The notes beneath the pieces are model-generated. The model searched no databases and was not told the DNA's origin. It worked only from the letters and a program-made list of their open reading frames with translations. Made by a program: the position numbers and the translations under genes. Shown here piece after piece: positions 50,073-60,470 of a stretch of DNA of 64,000 nt. Numbering within the stretch: the first letter of the stretch is position 1; every line of letters begins with the position of its first letter. Source of the stretch: Ichthyophis bannanicus (taxonomy: Eukaryota > Chordata > Amphibia > Gymnophiona > Ichthyophiidae); the NCBI GenBank assembly GCA_033557465.1, contig CM066040.1, positions 322,666,297 to 322,730,296 of the forward strand, read 5' to 3'.

Positions 50073-51203
50073 ACCTTTCGGCAATTGGTGTGCAGTTTTT
50101 TGAAGACTCCGGCTCCGTTGGCCTGGCTTTATCTCTGGGTGTTAGGAACAATGGCAGTTACTCTGGAGGTTGTACTGTGGGCCAGGGCTCACATGCGTCT
50201 GTTGTAAAGGTCGCTGCTCCACCGGAGGTCCCACCAGAATGATTCTCTGGCCAGGCACCTTCCCTGTCCGCTGCAGGTAAGGGCATCACTACAGTGGTGG
50301 CTTTGTCCGTGGAATCTGGAGGTGGGCATGCCTCTCAAACAGCCGCATTGGCTTCCGGTGCTGATGGATGCCAGCCTAGCGGGTTGGGGAGTTCATTGCG
50401 CGGAGCTCTTCGCGCAGGGCTTCTGGACTGTTCAGGAGTCCGATCAACCATCTGGAGTTGCGGGCGGTAGCTCTGGCGTTTCAGGCCTTTGAGACCACCA
50501 TAAAGGGTCACGCAGTTCGAGTACTATCAGACAATGCAGCAACAGTAGCATACCTCAATTGGCAAGGTGGCACAGGAAGTGCGGAAATGGAGGAAGAGGT
50601 GGAAAATCTGTTTGCTTGGGTGGAACCGTGTCTCCAGGCGCTGTTGGCAGCGCACATTGCAGGATCGGAATGATTCACATTGCAATACATCAAACCAGTA
50701 ACCCTAAGCTTCACAAACCCCCACCTTCCCAAAGCTTAAAATGTGCCCTCATAAATGCTCGCTCGATTCAAAAAAAATGGCCTGTAATCCTAGATATAGT
50801 TACCTCTCACGATCTTGATGCTCTCATGATCACTGAAACCTGGTTATCAAAAGAGGACAATGTCCTCATTAACCAACTCATTCACCAAACGTCTCTATAC
50901 ACACGACCCACAGAGAAAACAAGAAGGGAGGAGGAGCACTCATACTCACCAAGTCTGAACTCCTTTTCAACATGACTAACTCCTATAGCACAAACAACCT
51001 GGATATAATCACCATAGTGAACAAACAATGCTCCATCAACCTGGTCTACAGAGCCCCCTCAAGTGCCCCAGACGACCTTCCCACCATATTGGACCTAGCC
51101 GCCAATACCAGCAACCTTAACACTCCCAACTGGATAATGGGAGACCTCAATCTCCCATCACTGCAGCCAAATCAGTCCTCATCACTCCTCAATGCCTTTG
51201 AAA

Positions 51204-51495
51204 ACCAAATCAATTACTCTAACCAATGGTACACCTTAATTGGAATCACTACAACTTCAAATGACATAAGTACACTTCTCACATTAATTGTAATATAGTT
51301 CAATATTGTTATGTAAACTAGTTCATAATGTACTGAATCAATTGTATTGATATTTGATTTGTTATAATGTATAATGTTCCTAGTTCTTAAAGTTCAATGT
51401 ACCAGTTCTGTTTGTTATAATGTAAACCGCTGCTGATCCTTGGAAGCAGCGGTATATAAAAGCTGTCCAAATAAATAAATAAAAATAAATAAAAA
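51204..51495 (+). mobile_element. L2-like tail nested inside L2-2
   Basis: Non-coding insertion ending in a perfect 8-bp tail hairpin (51426-51433 with 51446-51453) and AAATAAAT repeats. It splits the L2-2 endonuclease frame between NAFEN and LGYKQL; taking it out joins 'gcctttgaaaa' to 'tctcggatataa' in frame. This is the third level of nesting (DIRS-2, L2-2, this tail). Confidence 0.85.
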
Positions 51496-51518
51496 ATCTC
51501 GGATATAAACAACTAATC

Positions 51519-53816
51519 ATGGAGCCCACTCATACCAAAGGAAACATTCTTGACATAGTCTTCGCTCCACAGTCTGTTTCTGAACAAAACAACAACATTG
51601 TAAAATCAATCACCGATGTACAATGGTCAGACCATAAACTTATAAACCTACACATTCCCCTGAGCAACACTCATCTTCTTAACAACAGAAAACTGGACAA
51701 CACATCAAGAGCCCCAACAAGAAGCTTTCAACCTTTCAAGAAAGAACTTATACTGTCAAGTACCCAACCACTCCTCAACAACACAACACTCAGCCTTGAT
51801 GACTCAATTACCGCCTGGAACGACAGCCTCAACACCGTTGCTCAACTACCACACAAAAAGAACATATCAAGGAAAAGAACCTCTGCTCCTTGGTTTTCTC
51901 CCGACCTGCGGTCTTCTCTTACGCATCTACGAAGACTCGAAAAACGTTGGCGCCGATCACTATCCATTGATGATCATACAGCCTACAATCTCCACTTAGC
52001 GACTCACCGCGAGGCAATCACAATCAAAAGGAAGCAATATCACACCGATACGCTCAAAAGGTCATTGAACAAACCTCGTGACCTTTTCAATTTAGTCAAA
52101 TCACTATCAAAGGAACCATCCTCTGAACAAAAGGAAGATATCCTCCCGCAAGAATTTGCTGATTACCTGCAATCAAAACTTCTGCAGACAAACGAGCTCT
52201 CAAAAACCAATTTACAAGAAACAACCTGCCTAATATCCCTATCTACACTTACCACACCTTCTGCTAAACACATTGAAGACACCATCACCTCACTCAATAC
52301 TACCACTGCACAAACCGATCCTTGCCCAGCCTTTTGGATAAAGGATCTTCGAAGTACATTTAGCCCTTTCATTTCAAGAATCATGAACCTCTCATTTACA
52401 ACCGGCTCCTTCCCATCTGCACTAAAGCTCACTTCCATTAGACCACTGTTAAAAAACTCCAAACTAGACCCAAAAAGGCCTGACTCATACAGGCCTTTAG
52501 CTAGCATCCCCCTCTTAGCAAAGATTTTGGAAAAAGAGGTACAACGTCAAATCCAAGACCATATAGATTCAGCAGCCCCTCTAGACCATTTTCAACATGG
52601 CTTTAGAGAATATCATGGCGTTGAAATACTGCTTACCACCCTCTTCAATGATGTTCTCACCAGCATAGACAACATCCGGCAAGGCGTTGTGCTAATCTTC
52701 CTAGATATAGCAGCAGCGTTTGATTCGGTAAATCATGAGATACTCCTCGGACGACTGAAAGAAAAAGGCATCTGCAACTCAGCACTTGAATGGTGTAAAT
52801 CATACCTGGACACTAGAATGCAATACGTAAAATCTGCAACAGGAGAATCAAAACTCTTCCATCAAAAACAAGGCGTTCCGCAAGGATCCTCTCTTTCATC
52901 TCTCATGTTTAACATATATATGCAGCCTATCTGCAATATCATCAGATCATTCAATGTAAAATGTATGATATACGCAGACGATATCCTAATTTACATGCCA
53001 TTTTCCACAATACAAATGGATTTATTGCCCATAATAAATTGCTTCGACGCAGTCTCCGAATGGCTCCTGTCACAGAACCTCCGCATTCAGCACAAGAAAA
53101 CTGAGGTTCTCTTTATCACAAGAGACCCCAACTTCATCCCACCATCACACATAACTGTTAAAGGAGCTGATCTATGTACTAAGGAAACAATAAGATACCT
53201 CGGAGTCACACTGGACGATCGTCTCGATATGAAATCTCACATAAGTAATGTTGTAAAAGCCGTGTACTTCAAGATACGCACACTCAGACATTTGCATTCA
53301 TTACTAGACCTAGAGGACTTCAGAACCATCTACCAAGCACTAATCTTACCGCATTTCGACTTCGCCAACTCCATTCTGCAAGGACTCCCACAATCCACCG
53401 TGAGCCCATTACAGCTTGCTATGAATACTGCTGCAAGGGTTCTACAAGGAGCGTCCAGAAGTGAACATATCACACCTATCCTCAAGCAGCTTCATTGGCT
53501 CCCTATACACAGAAGGCTTCTATTCAAGACCTTGATTCTCACATTTAAGGCCATCAATGGTCTATCAGCCAACTCACTTACTGAGCTCATCCAAACTGTA
53601 CCACCAAACAGACATAGAAGACAGGTAGCATTAAACTCCCTAATAACGCCTAAGGCCATAACAACATGCAGCCTATCAACAGCGAACAGAGCTTTCATCT
53701 TTTGCGCCCCAAAATACTGGAACTCTCTACCTCCTGACATCCGTGCCATAACCGACTTAGCCCAGTTCAGAAAGGCCCTGAAGTTTAACCTATTTATCAA
53801 ATACTACCCCATATGA
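51519..53816 (+). CDS. L2-2 endonuclease end and reverse transcriptase
   Basis: 765 residues, starting in the last third of the endonuclease (NILDIVFAPQSV, QWSDHKLINLHI with the SDH motif). A basic linker follows (LRRLEKRWRRSL). RT motifs: SYRPLASIPLLAKILEK, HGFREYHGVEILLTTL, IFLDIAAAFDSVNHEIL (palm Asp), GVPQGSSLSSLMFNIYMQ, IYADDILIYMPF (intact YADD), RYLGVTLDDRLDMKSHI. The C-terminal region ends FRKALKFNLFIKYYPI. The RT core looks functional on paper; the endonuclease is broken by a frameshift and an insertion, so the copy cannot move by itself. Confidence 0.92.
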   Translation: MEPTHTKGNILDIVFAPQSVSEQNNNIVKSITDVQWSDHKLINLHIPLSNTHLLNNRKLDNTSRAPTRSFQPFKKELILSSTQPLLNNTTLSLDDSITAWNDSLNTVAQLPHKKNISRKRTSAPWFSPDLRSSLTHLRRLEKRWRRSLSIDDHTAYNLHLATHREAITIKRKQYHTDTLKRSLNKPRDLFNLVKSLSKEPSSEQKEDILPQEFADYLQSKLLQTNELSKTNLQETTCLISLSTLTTPSAKHIEDTITSLNTTTAQTDPCPAFWIKDLRSTFSPFISRIMNLSFTTGSFPSALKLTSIRPLLKNSKLDPKRPDSYRPLASIPLLAKILEKEVQRQIQDHIDSAAPLDHFQHGFREYHGVEILLTTLFNDVLTSIDNIRQGVVLIFLDIAAAFDSVNHEILLGRLKEKGICNSALEWCKSYLDTRMQYVKSATGESKLFHQKQGVPQGSSLSSLMFNIYMQPICNIIRSFNVKCMIYADDILIYMPFSTIQMDLLPIINCFDAVSEWLLSQNLRIQHKKTEVLFITRDPNFIPPSHITVKGADLCTKETIRYLGVTLDDRLDMKSHISNVVKAVYFKIRTLRHLHSLLDLEDFRTIYQALILPHFDFANSILQGLPQSTVSPLQLAMNTAARVLQGASRSEHITPILKQLHWLPIHRRLLFKTLILTFKAINGLSANSLTELIQTVPPNRHRRQVALNSLITPKAITTCSLSTANRAFIFCAPKYWNSLPPDIRAITDLAQFRKALKFNLFIKYYPI

Positions 53817-54479
53817 AGTGAAAACTAATAGTCCCACCACAAATTCATCCACAGTCTTCTCCATTATCCTAGCACTCTTGCTAACCTATGTAAATAGTTC
53901 AAACATGTTACCTAGTTGTTAGATTATCTATTCTATGTAAATAATTCACCCATGTTTTCCAAGTTGATACTCCTGTTCTATGTAACACCAAACAGCCTGT
54001 TTTTTGTGTTCTCTGTAAACCGCGCTGATGCCAAATAGTGCGGTATATAAGAAATTGAAATAAATAAATAAATAAGACGGCGGACTATCTCAGCCAAGTA
54101 CGGGTAAATCCAGGAGAATGGGAGCTCCACCCGGAGGTCTTTGCTCAAATAGTCACCAAGTGGAGATCTCTGATTATGGATCTCATGGCGACATTTCGGT
54201 CGGCAAAGGCGAATCGTTTTTTTCAGCAAGAGGCGAGAAAGGATGTCAGAAGGACTGGATGCTTTGCTTCAGCAGTGGCCCATGCACGGTCTCCTCTACG
54301 TTTTCCCTCCTTGGGCTCTCATAGGGCGTGTGATTCAGCACATCGAGGCTCTTTTGGATTGGCCTCGCCAGCCATGGTATGCCAGTCTGGTGCATCTTCT
54401 CGATGGGAGCCCATGGTGACTGCCGGTTCGGGAAGATCTTCTGCTTCAAGGTCCTCTGCGGATGCCACAGGTGGCTCGG

Positions 54480-55555
54480 TTCTCGCTTTCGGCTTGGCTC
54501 TTGAAAGGGCAAGGTTAAGGAAGAGAGGTTATTTCAATACGGTCATTGCCACTTTGCTGTTGGCTAGGAAGAGGTCGACATCCTTGGCATATTTACGTGT
54601 ATGGTGTGTTTTTGAGGACTGGCGTGAGCAATGGCATGTTCACCTGGCTATGGTGTCGGTTCCGGTGATGTTGAGTTTCTTGCAGGATGGTTTTGATAAG
54701 GGATTGGTGGCCAGTTCCTTAAGAGTCCAGCTGGCAGCTATTTCTTGTTATTGAGGTAAAGTGCAAGGGGTCGCCTTGGGGGCCCATGCTGATGTAGTAC
54801 GTTTTTTGAGAACGGTATCATGTCTGCGTCCTTCGCGCAGGGTGGTGTCCCCTCTGTGGGATCTCAACCTGGTTTTGGGGGCTTTAACTAGGGAACCCTT
54901 TGAGCCATTACATCAGGCTTCTCTGAAGGATTTGACATTGAAGACAGTGTTTTTGGTAGCCATTTGCTTGGCACGTCGAATCTCGGAGTTGCAGGCTCTA
55001 TCCTGTCGCGAACCAGTTCTGACTTTCTCTAGAGAAAGAGTGGTGTTGCGTCCCATTCCGTCTTTTCTACCAAAGGTAGTTTCAGCTTTTCACGTAAATC
55101 AATCTGTTTCTTTGCCAGTTTTAGGTTACTCAAATGGTAGCGCGGCATACCGTAGTTTGTATTTATTGGATATTAAGAGGGTTCTGAGGCGATATTTGAA
55201 GGTCTCGGAGCCCTTCCGCAAATCAAAGCGTTTGTTCATACTCTTTGGGGGGCCGCTTAAGGGGGAAGCGATAGCCAAAGCTTCGATTTCCAGATGGATC
55301 CGTGAAGCGATTGCTTTGGCGTTTATCTTGCAAGGTCGTCAGGTGCCCTTGGGGCTGAGGGCTCATTCTACTAGGGCACAAGCAGCGTCGTGGTTGGAAC
55401 ATAGCTTGGTTCCTCCGGTTGAGATCTGCAGAGCGGCCACGTGGTCTTCTTTGCATATGTTCAGTAAGCATTATCGCTTAGATGTTCAGGCGGCGGGAGA
55501 TGCCTGTTTCGGTTCTGTGGTCTTGAGGTCTGGGTGGACAGGTCCCTCCCATTAA
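54480..55555 (+). pseudogene. DIRS-2 tyrosine recombinase (one in-frame stop)
   Basis: The frame runs from about 54500 (ERARLRKRGYFNTVI, then FLQDGFDKGLVASSLRVQL) to a TGA at 54752-54754 and continues in the same frame from 54761 for 264 residues. The catalytic set of the tyrosine recombinase family is visible in that last part: Arg near residue 72 (CLARRISELQAL), His and Arg at about 202 and 205 (RAHSTRAQ), a Trp (ATWSSLHMF) and Tyr near 238 (SKHYRLD). The enzyme would integrate circular DIRS cDNA. Apart from the TGA the 3' two thirds look intact. The DIRS-1 copy lacks the Tyr. Confidence 0.88.
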
Positions 55556-55580
55556 TTTACTGCTCTGTTACATCCCAGAG

Positions 55581-55667
55581 GTGAGGGACTGAACTGGAGG
55601 GACGATAAGGAAAGAGAAATTAGACTTACCTGCTAATTGTTGTTCCTTGAGGAACTCCAGTTCAGTA
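55581..55667 (+). repeat. Internal complementary region of DIRS-2
   Basis: Contains 'gaaattagacttacctgcta' and 'ttccttgaggaactccagtt', the inverse of the right outer end at 56111-56165. Its left part ('gggactgaactggagggacg') would match the missing left end. Confidence 0.82.
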
Positions 55668-55816
55668 GCAATTCCCACCCATGTTCTGATCAGTTCCGCA
55701 GAGTCCTTTTTTCAGTCAGGATGTGTAACAGCAACTAAGCTATAGAAAATCAACCAGATTTTTATGTATGCAGGCAAGGTATGTTCTATTTTTCTGGCAG
55801 TATATTCTGTATTCTG

Positions 55817-55817
<1 letters not shown>

Positions 55818-55854
<37 letters not shown>
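55818..55854. repeat. (CT)n microsatellite
   Basis: About 18 CT dinucleotides in a row within DIRS-2, between the internal complementary region and the right inverted repeat. DIRS-1 has no such run at the same place. Confidence 0.97.
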
Positions 55855-55858
<4 letters not shown>

Positions 55859-55969
55859 TTTTTGTTCTGTTCTTTCCATGCTAACGGGAGAGAGAGAGTT
55901 ATCCTCTAGGTAAAGGGGGATTTAGTTCAGTTTACAAGTTAGATGTTATATTTAATACTATAGCTACTT

Positions 55970-56165
55970 ATTTGTTGCTCCTCTGAGTCTGCTTTGTCAT
56001 TAGATCACTGAAAGCTGGTAGGTGATGCCAGCCGGATATGTACAGTGATGTCACAAGACTGACATGCCCAGTCTCCATGCTGCGAGCAGTAGTGCACAAC
56101 CCAGAGGTGAGGGACTGAACTGGAGTTCCTCAAGGAACAATTAGCAGGTAAGTCTAATTTCTCTT
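55970..56165 (+). repeat. Right inverted terminal repeat of DIRS-2
   Basis: Starts 'ttgttgctcctctgagtctg', as DIRS-1 does at 35905, and ends 'gcaggtaagtctaatttctc'. The outer ~55 bp pair with the internal complementary region. Confidence 0.8.
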
Positions 56166-57127
56166 TTTTGCCACTGAATATCTGGTTTTCAATAAAATTG
56201 GCAATGGCTATGGGGATCATTCCAAGCCACGAATAGTAAGGATATACGCCCTGCCTGGTCGTACATCCCTGCTAGTTGTCCCCCTGCCAATCCTGCACAA
56301 AGGCTCCCTATACGAACAGTGTAGTTGTACGAGGAGCCTTAGATGGGGCGGGTGGAAGATGGAGCAAGGGCGGGCCATGGGCGGGTCATCACCCCGGACG
56401 TACAGGTCCGATTGGAGGTTGGCCCTATACGTACAGGATAGGCCAGTTAAACGGGGGACTTATTCCACCTCAGAGGTGGAATATTCCCCTGGACATGGGG
56501 TAGCAGCACCGGCCAGCGGGGACAAAACCTGGAAGTGTGTAGGAGGTTCCCCGCAGCTGGATCCTGGCTATGGGAGGCCAGATCAAGGATCTGGCTGCAG
56601 GAAAAGGACATTCTCAGTGACGGCCAGTGTTTATGGCTCCTGAATGGAGCCGCAGTGCCATGGCTCTGCAGCTCCATTAAGGAGCCTGGCTGAGTTAGCC
56701 AGGTATGTGGCTGGGCATGCAACCGATCAGAATAGGGGCCGGCCTGCTCGTCCAGGCCGGTAGACCCAATTCTGATCCTGCAGGGACATCTAGACCCCAC
56801 AGGATCAGAATTGGGTCTACCGTTGTATGCCCCGATTCTGCCTGGCTGCACAAGGGGTTAGATGTCCAGAAGGGAATAGGCCTCTATGAATTTTATTTTC
56901 TCTAACCACTAGCACTGGATATGCTTCTCAAAATAACTAGTCAAAAGAAATGCTTACATTCATTTGCAAAAAATGGAGTTCAATACATAAACCCAAAAAG
57001 GAGGAAAGATAGGAGAAAAAAGACCTCAGTGTAACATGAGCCAGAGAATGTCAGGCTTTTAAAATTTATGCCAGTATTATGGCCATTCACCATCACATCA
57101 CAGGTCAAGAAAAAACTCTCTGTATGC
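56166..57127. other. Stretch with GC-rich palindromes, no recognised gene
   Basis: 56270-56870 is GC-rich and holds several inverted pairs: 'ggtagacccaattctgatcc' (56759-56778) against 'ggatcagaattgggtctacc' (56801-56820), and ttccacctcagaggtggaa (56462-56480). Similar hairpin text occurs at 24588-24605. 56880-57127 is AT-rich and unassigned. Confidence 0.5.
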
Positions 57128-57459
57128 ACTTCTTGTTGTTAAGCTCTGTCGAGTTGGTGTCAACTCATGGTGACCCTCTGGATAGTTGACCTAAACTGTG
57201 TTCTGTCTTCAGTCAGGCGACTCGTCATTAAAAGAATGGCACTCATAGCTGCTGTTATTGTATCAATCCATCTCATTGCTGCCCTTCCTTTTTTGCATTG
57301 ACCTTCTACCTTGCCAAGCATGTCTTTCTCTAACGATCTCTCTCTTCGCATGATGTGTCCAAAGTATGAAAGTCAAAGTCTTGTCATCTGAGCTTCTAAG
57401 GAAAGCCTAGGTTTGATCTCCTCTAGTACTGACTGGTTTGTTCTTCAGGCAGTCCATGA
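57128..57459 (-). mobile_element. RTE LINE 3' fragment, minus strand
   Basis: Begins with a short (GTT)n-like tail and matches the 3' end of the RTE at 17.1-17.4 kb. The minus strand at 57160-57351 encodes the basic C-terminal region (MRRERSLEKDMLGKVEGQ, then MRWIDTITAAM). More diverged than the 17-kb copy, and 5'-truncated at 'gtccatgata'. Confidence 0.88.
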
Positions 57460-57867
57460 TATATTTTAAAATTATTAACAATGAATCAGCCAATGCCCTT
57501 CAGAACTTAATAACCATGCATACTAGCATGAGACCACTTACAACCAGTATGGACAACAGGATAGCCACTCCATTTGATTTCAAAAAGACAAACCAGACAA
57601 CATCCAGAAGGGCTCCATCACATTATGCATCAGAGTTATGGAACACTCTACCTGATAACATGAGAGCCATGAGTGACTTAAAGGATTTTAGACAAATGCT
57701 CAAGACCATACTATTTATACAATACTATGGACCTTCCTAGTGCTTATTATGAATTTATTTGCAAATATTATCAAGTAACTTAATTTGTAATTTGTCTCTG
57801 TATATACTTCCCCTATACCTCCCCACTACCTTTCCTTACTCTTACCCTTTATTGTATACCTTATGTT
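57460..57867 (+). mobile_element. L2-like LINE C-terminal fragment, plus strand
   Basis: The plus frame to 57740 encodes about 90 residues ending SELWNTLPDNMRAMSDLKDF, then RQMLKTILFIQYYGPS, like the end of L2-2 ORF2 (LPPDIRAITDLAQFRKALK). Short 3' UTR follows. It is interrupted or bounded on the right by the CR1-B tail at 57868. Confidence 0.7.
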
Positions 57868-57936
57868 AGAAACATAGAAACATGATGACAGAAAAAGACC
57901 ACATGGCCTATCTAGTCTGTCCTTTCATATAAACAA

Positions 57937-59559
57937 CTACAACAGTCCACTTTTTACCTTTAGAGATCCTCTGTGTTGGTCCCATGCTTTTTTGAATTCA
58001 GTTAATGTCTTCATCTCTACCACCTCCACTGGGAGACTATTCCATGGATCCACTACTCTTTCCGTAAAGAAATATTTCTGCATATCACTCCTGAATCTAT
58101 CTCCCTTCACCCTCATCCCATGTCCCCTCATAGCAGAACTTGCTTTCAATTGAAAGAGGCTCTCTCCCTGAACATTTATGCCATGGAGGTATTTAAACAT
58201 CTCAATCATATCACCTCTATCCCGCCTTTCTTCTAAGGTGTACATATTAAGATCCTTAAGTCTGTCCTCATATGCTTTATAATGAAGCCCACTAATCATT
58301 TTAGTAGCCACCCTCTGCACCGACTCCATCCTGTTCACATCCTTTTGAAGGTGCGGTCTCCAGAATTGCACACTATACTCCAAATGAGGTCGCACCAAAG
58401 ACTTATACAGAGGCATTATCACCTCCTTTTTTCTGCTAGCCATTCCTCTCCGTATGCACCCAAGCATCCTTCTAGCTTTTGCTGTCGCCTTTTCTACCTG
58501 TTTAGCTACTTTAAGATCATCAGACACAACCACGCCTAGGTCCTGCTCTTCTTTAGTGGACAAAAGTACTTCACCTCCTATACTGTATTGCTCCCTTGGA
58601 TTGCTGCAGCCCAAATGCATGACCTTACATTTTTTAACATTAAATCCCAGCTGCCAAATTCTAGACCATTCTTCAAGCTTAGCTAGATCCCTCCTCATGT
58701 TATCTACACCTTCCTGGGTGTCTACTCTATTGCAGATTTTGGTATCATCCACAAAGAGGCAAACCTTATCCAACAGCCCTTCCGCTATATCACTAACAAA
58801 GATGTTAAAAAGAATTGGACCAAGGACAGATCCCTGGGGCACACCACTGGTAACATCCTTCTCCTCAGAGTGAGCTCCATTTACTTGTACTCTTTGTCGC
58901 CTCCCACCCAACCAATTTCTAACCCAAGCAGTAACTTTTGGGTCCATCCCTAGGGTGCTCAGTTTGTTTATAAGTCGCCTGTGAGGAACAGTGTCAAAGG
59001 CTTTACTGAAATCTAAATACACCACATCTAGAGCTCTCCCTCGGTCCAACTCCCTAGTCACCCAGTCAAAGAAATCAATCAGATTTGTCTGACAAGACCT
59101 GCCTCTGGTGAATCCATGCTGCCTCGGATCCTGTAATCCGCTGGACTCCAGAAACCTCACTATTTTCTCTTTCAACAGCGTTTCCAATAATTTGCTCAGC
59201 ACCGAAGTTAAACTAACCGGCCTGTAGTTTTCAACCACATCCTTACTTCCGCTTTTGTGCAAAGGCACCACATGAGCCTCTCTCCAGTCCTTTGGCACCA
59301 CTCCCGACTCCAACGAGACATTGAAAAGGTCAGTCAGTGGAGTTGCTAGAACGTCCCCAAGTTCCCTCAGTATTCTAGGGTGTATCCCATCCGGTCCCAT
59401 CGCTTTGTCTACTTTAAGTTGAGCTAGTTTCTCACAAACACAGTCTTCTGAAAATTGTTCAATATTTCCCTCGCTTCTGTTCCTATTTGTGGGTGTTTTC
59501 TGAGGTCCTGCTCCTGGTTCTTCATCTGTGAACACAGAACAAAAATATTTGTTAAGCAA
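57937..59559 (-). CDS. CR1-B reverse transcriptase (FVDD variant)
   Basis: 540 residues, open. Motifs: FCSVFTDEEPG (end of linker), [73 protein letters not shown] (palm Asp), [19 protein letters not shown], and CLFVDDTKICNRV, where the usual FADD reads FVDD (58744-58755) with both Asp kept. The C-terminal region follows (MESVQRVATKMISGLHYKAY, LEERRDRGDMIEMFKYL). The role is target-primed cDNA synthesis. The ORF2 upstream part is cut off by the linker frame change near 59570 and by the CR1-A insertion. Confidence 0.92.
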   Translation of the reverse strand: MLNKYFCSVFTDEEPGAGPQKTPTNRNRSEGNIEQFSEDCVCEKLAQLKVDKAMGPDGIHPRILRELGDVLATPLTDLFNVSLESGVVPKDWREAHVVPLHKSGSKDVVENYRPVSLTSVLSKLLETLLKEKIVRFLESSGLQDPRQHGFTRGRSCQTNLIDFFDWVTRELDRGRALDVVYLDFSKAFDTVPHRRLINKLSTLGMDPKVTAWVRNWLGGRRQRVQVNGAHSEEKDVTSGVPQGSVLGPILFNIFVSDIAEGLLDKVCLFVDDTKICNRVDTQEGVDNMRRDLAKLEEWSRIWQLGFNVKKCKVMHLGCSNPREQYSIGGEVLLSTKEEQDLGVVVSDDLKVAKQVEKATAKARRMLGCIRRGMASRKKEVIMPLYKSLVRPHLEYSVQFWRPHLQKDVNRMESVQRVATKMISGLHYKAYEDRLKDLNMYTLEERRDRGDMIEMFKYLHGINVQGESLFQLKASSAMRGHGMRVKGDRFRSDMQKYFFTERVVDPWNSLPVEVVEMKTLTEFKKAWDQHRGSLKVKSGLL

Positions 59560-60041
59560 TTCCGCTTTATCCTTATCAGCTTCTACATATTCCCCCCTGC
59601 ACCCTTGAGTCTGACAATACCACTTTTGCCCTTCCTCTTCTCACTAATATATCTGAAAAATGTCTTATCCCCCCATTTTATTGCATTGGCTATTTCCTCC
59701 TCCTTTTGAATCTTTGCCTTCTTGACTACTTTGCTAGCTTCTCTAAGTTTTTCCAAATACAGATGCCTGTCTTCCTCTCTCTGTGATCTCTTGTATTTCA
59801 TGAAGGCCTCCCTCTTTTTCTTCACTTTTTCAGCTTCTTCTTTCGAAAACCATAGCGGTCTCCTTTTCCTTTTACCTTTATTTACCATTTTAACAAAAAG
59901 GTTGGTTGCCCTTAAAATATCTCCTTTCAGTTTTGACCACTGTTTTTCTACATCCCCCAGCTGTTCCCATCCCGCTAACGATTCCCTGAGGTATTGGCCC
60001 ATCTTCACAAAGTTAGTCTTCCTAAAGTCTAAGATCCTCAC

Positions 60042-60435
60042 GCGCCACCTAGATAAGGTCTTAGATAGTGCTGGGGAGGAGTCTGCTGTCTTGGTACATG
60101 TTGGTACCAATGACATAGGAAAATGTGGTAGGGAGGTTCTGGAGGCTAAATTTAGGCTTTTAGGTAGGAAGTTGAAATCCAGAACTTCTAGGGTAGCATT
60201 CTCCGAAATGCTTCCTGTTCCACGCGCAGGACCCAAAAGGCAGACAGAGCTCCGGAGTCTCAATGCGTGGATGAGACAATGGTGCAGAGATGAGGGGTTT
60301 GGATTTGTTAGGAACTGGGGAACATTCTGGGGAAAGGAGGGGCTCTTCCGAAGGGATGGGCTTCACCTTAACCGGGATGGAACCAGGCTGCTAGCATTAA
60401 CCTTTAAAAAGGAGATAGAGCAGCTTTTAAACTAG
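60042..60435 (+). pseudogene. CR1-A ORF1, esterase-like C-terminal part
   Basis: About 130 codons ending at TAG 60433-60435 region. It shows LVHVGTNDIGKCG and FRRDGLHLNRDGTRLLA, which resemble the GxND and DxxH blocks of SGNH/GDSL-type esterases found in CR1 ORF1 proteins. The N-terminal half, including the first catalytic block, is lost by 5' truncation. The open frame extends upstream into antisense CR1-B by chance. ORF2 starts 36 bases downstream (60471). Confidence 0.82.
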
Positions 60436-60470
60436 ATATTAGGGGAAAGCCGACAGTCGCCCAAGAGCAG

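Larger units (their letters stand above)
50671..54075 (+). mobile_element. L2-2 LINE, plus strand, inserted in DIRS-2
   Basis: Starts a little before the endonuclease and ends with the tail hairpin (54019-54025 with 54038-54044) and (AAATAAAT)n. The endonuclease part has a frameshift near 50935 and is interrupted at about 51204-51495 by a smaller L2 tail. The RT part is open for 765 codons. The 3' UTR (53817-54000) is like that of L2 tail 1084-1270 (for example 'catgttttccaagttgatactcc'). Confidence 0.92.
50458..54175 (+). pseudogene. DIRS-2 RNase H, interrupted by L2-2
   Basis: First part (50458-50670): RAVALAFQAFETT, VRVLSDNAATVAYLNWQGG (SDN Asp), LLAAHIAGSE. Second part (54076 on): TADYLSQVRVNPGEWELHPEVF, MDLMATFRSAKANRFF. 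DIRS-1 shows the join uninterrupted (AHVAGVDSVMADYLSR). The domain would remove RNA from the cDNA hybrid, but the 3.4-kb insertion destroys it. Confidence 0.85.
47156..56165 (+). mobile_element. DIRS-2: DIRS tyrosine-recombinase retrotransposon split by L2-2
   Basis: Order: 5' region (47156-47790), ORF1 (47793-49246), RT (about 49240-50072), RNase H (to 50670, resuming 54076), tyrosine recombinase (about 54480-55555), internal complementary region (55581-55667) and right inverted repeat (about 55970-56165). The left inverted repeat expected at the start is absent: the inverse of 'ctgaaagctggtaggtgatg' is not found near 47.2 kb, so the left end is truncated at the CR1-C junction. Removing L2-2 (50671-54075) joins AHIAGSE to TADYLSQ. 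Confidence 0.9.

Noticed and set aside
59722..60435. 237-codon plus-strand protein
   Set aside because: The first ~105 codons are antisense CR1-B linker; only the part from about 60042 is real (CR1-A ORF1 end).
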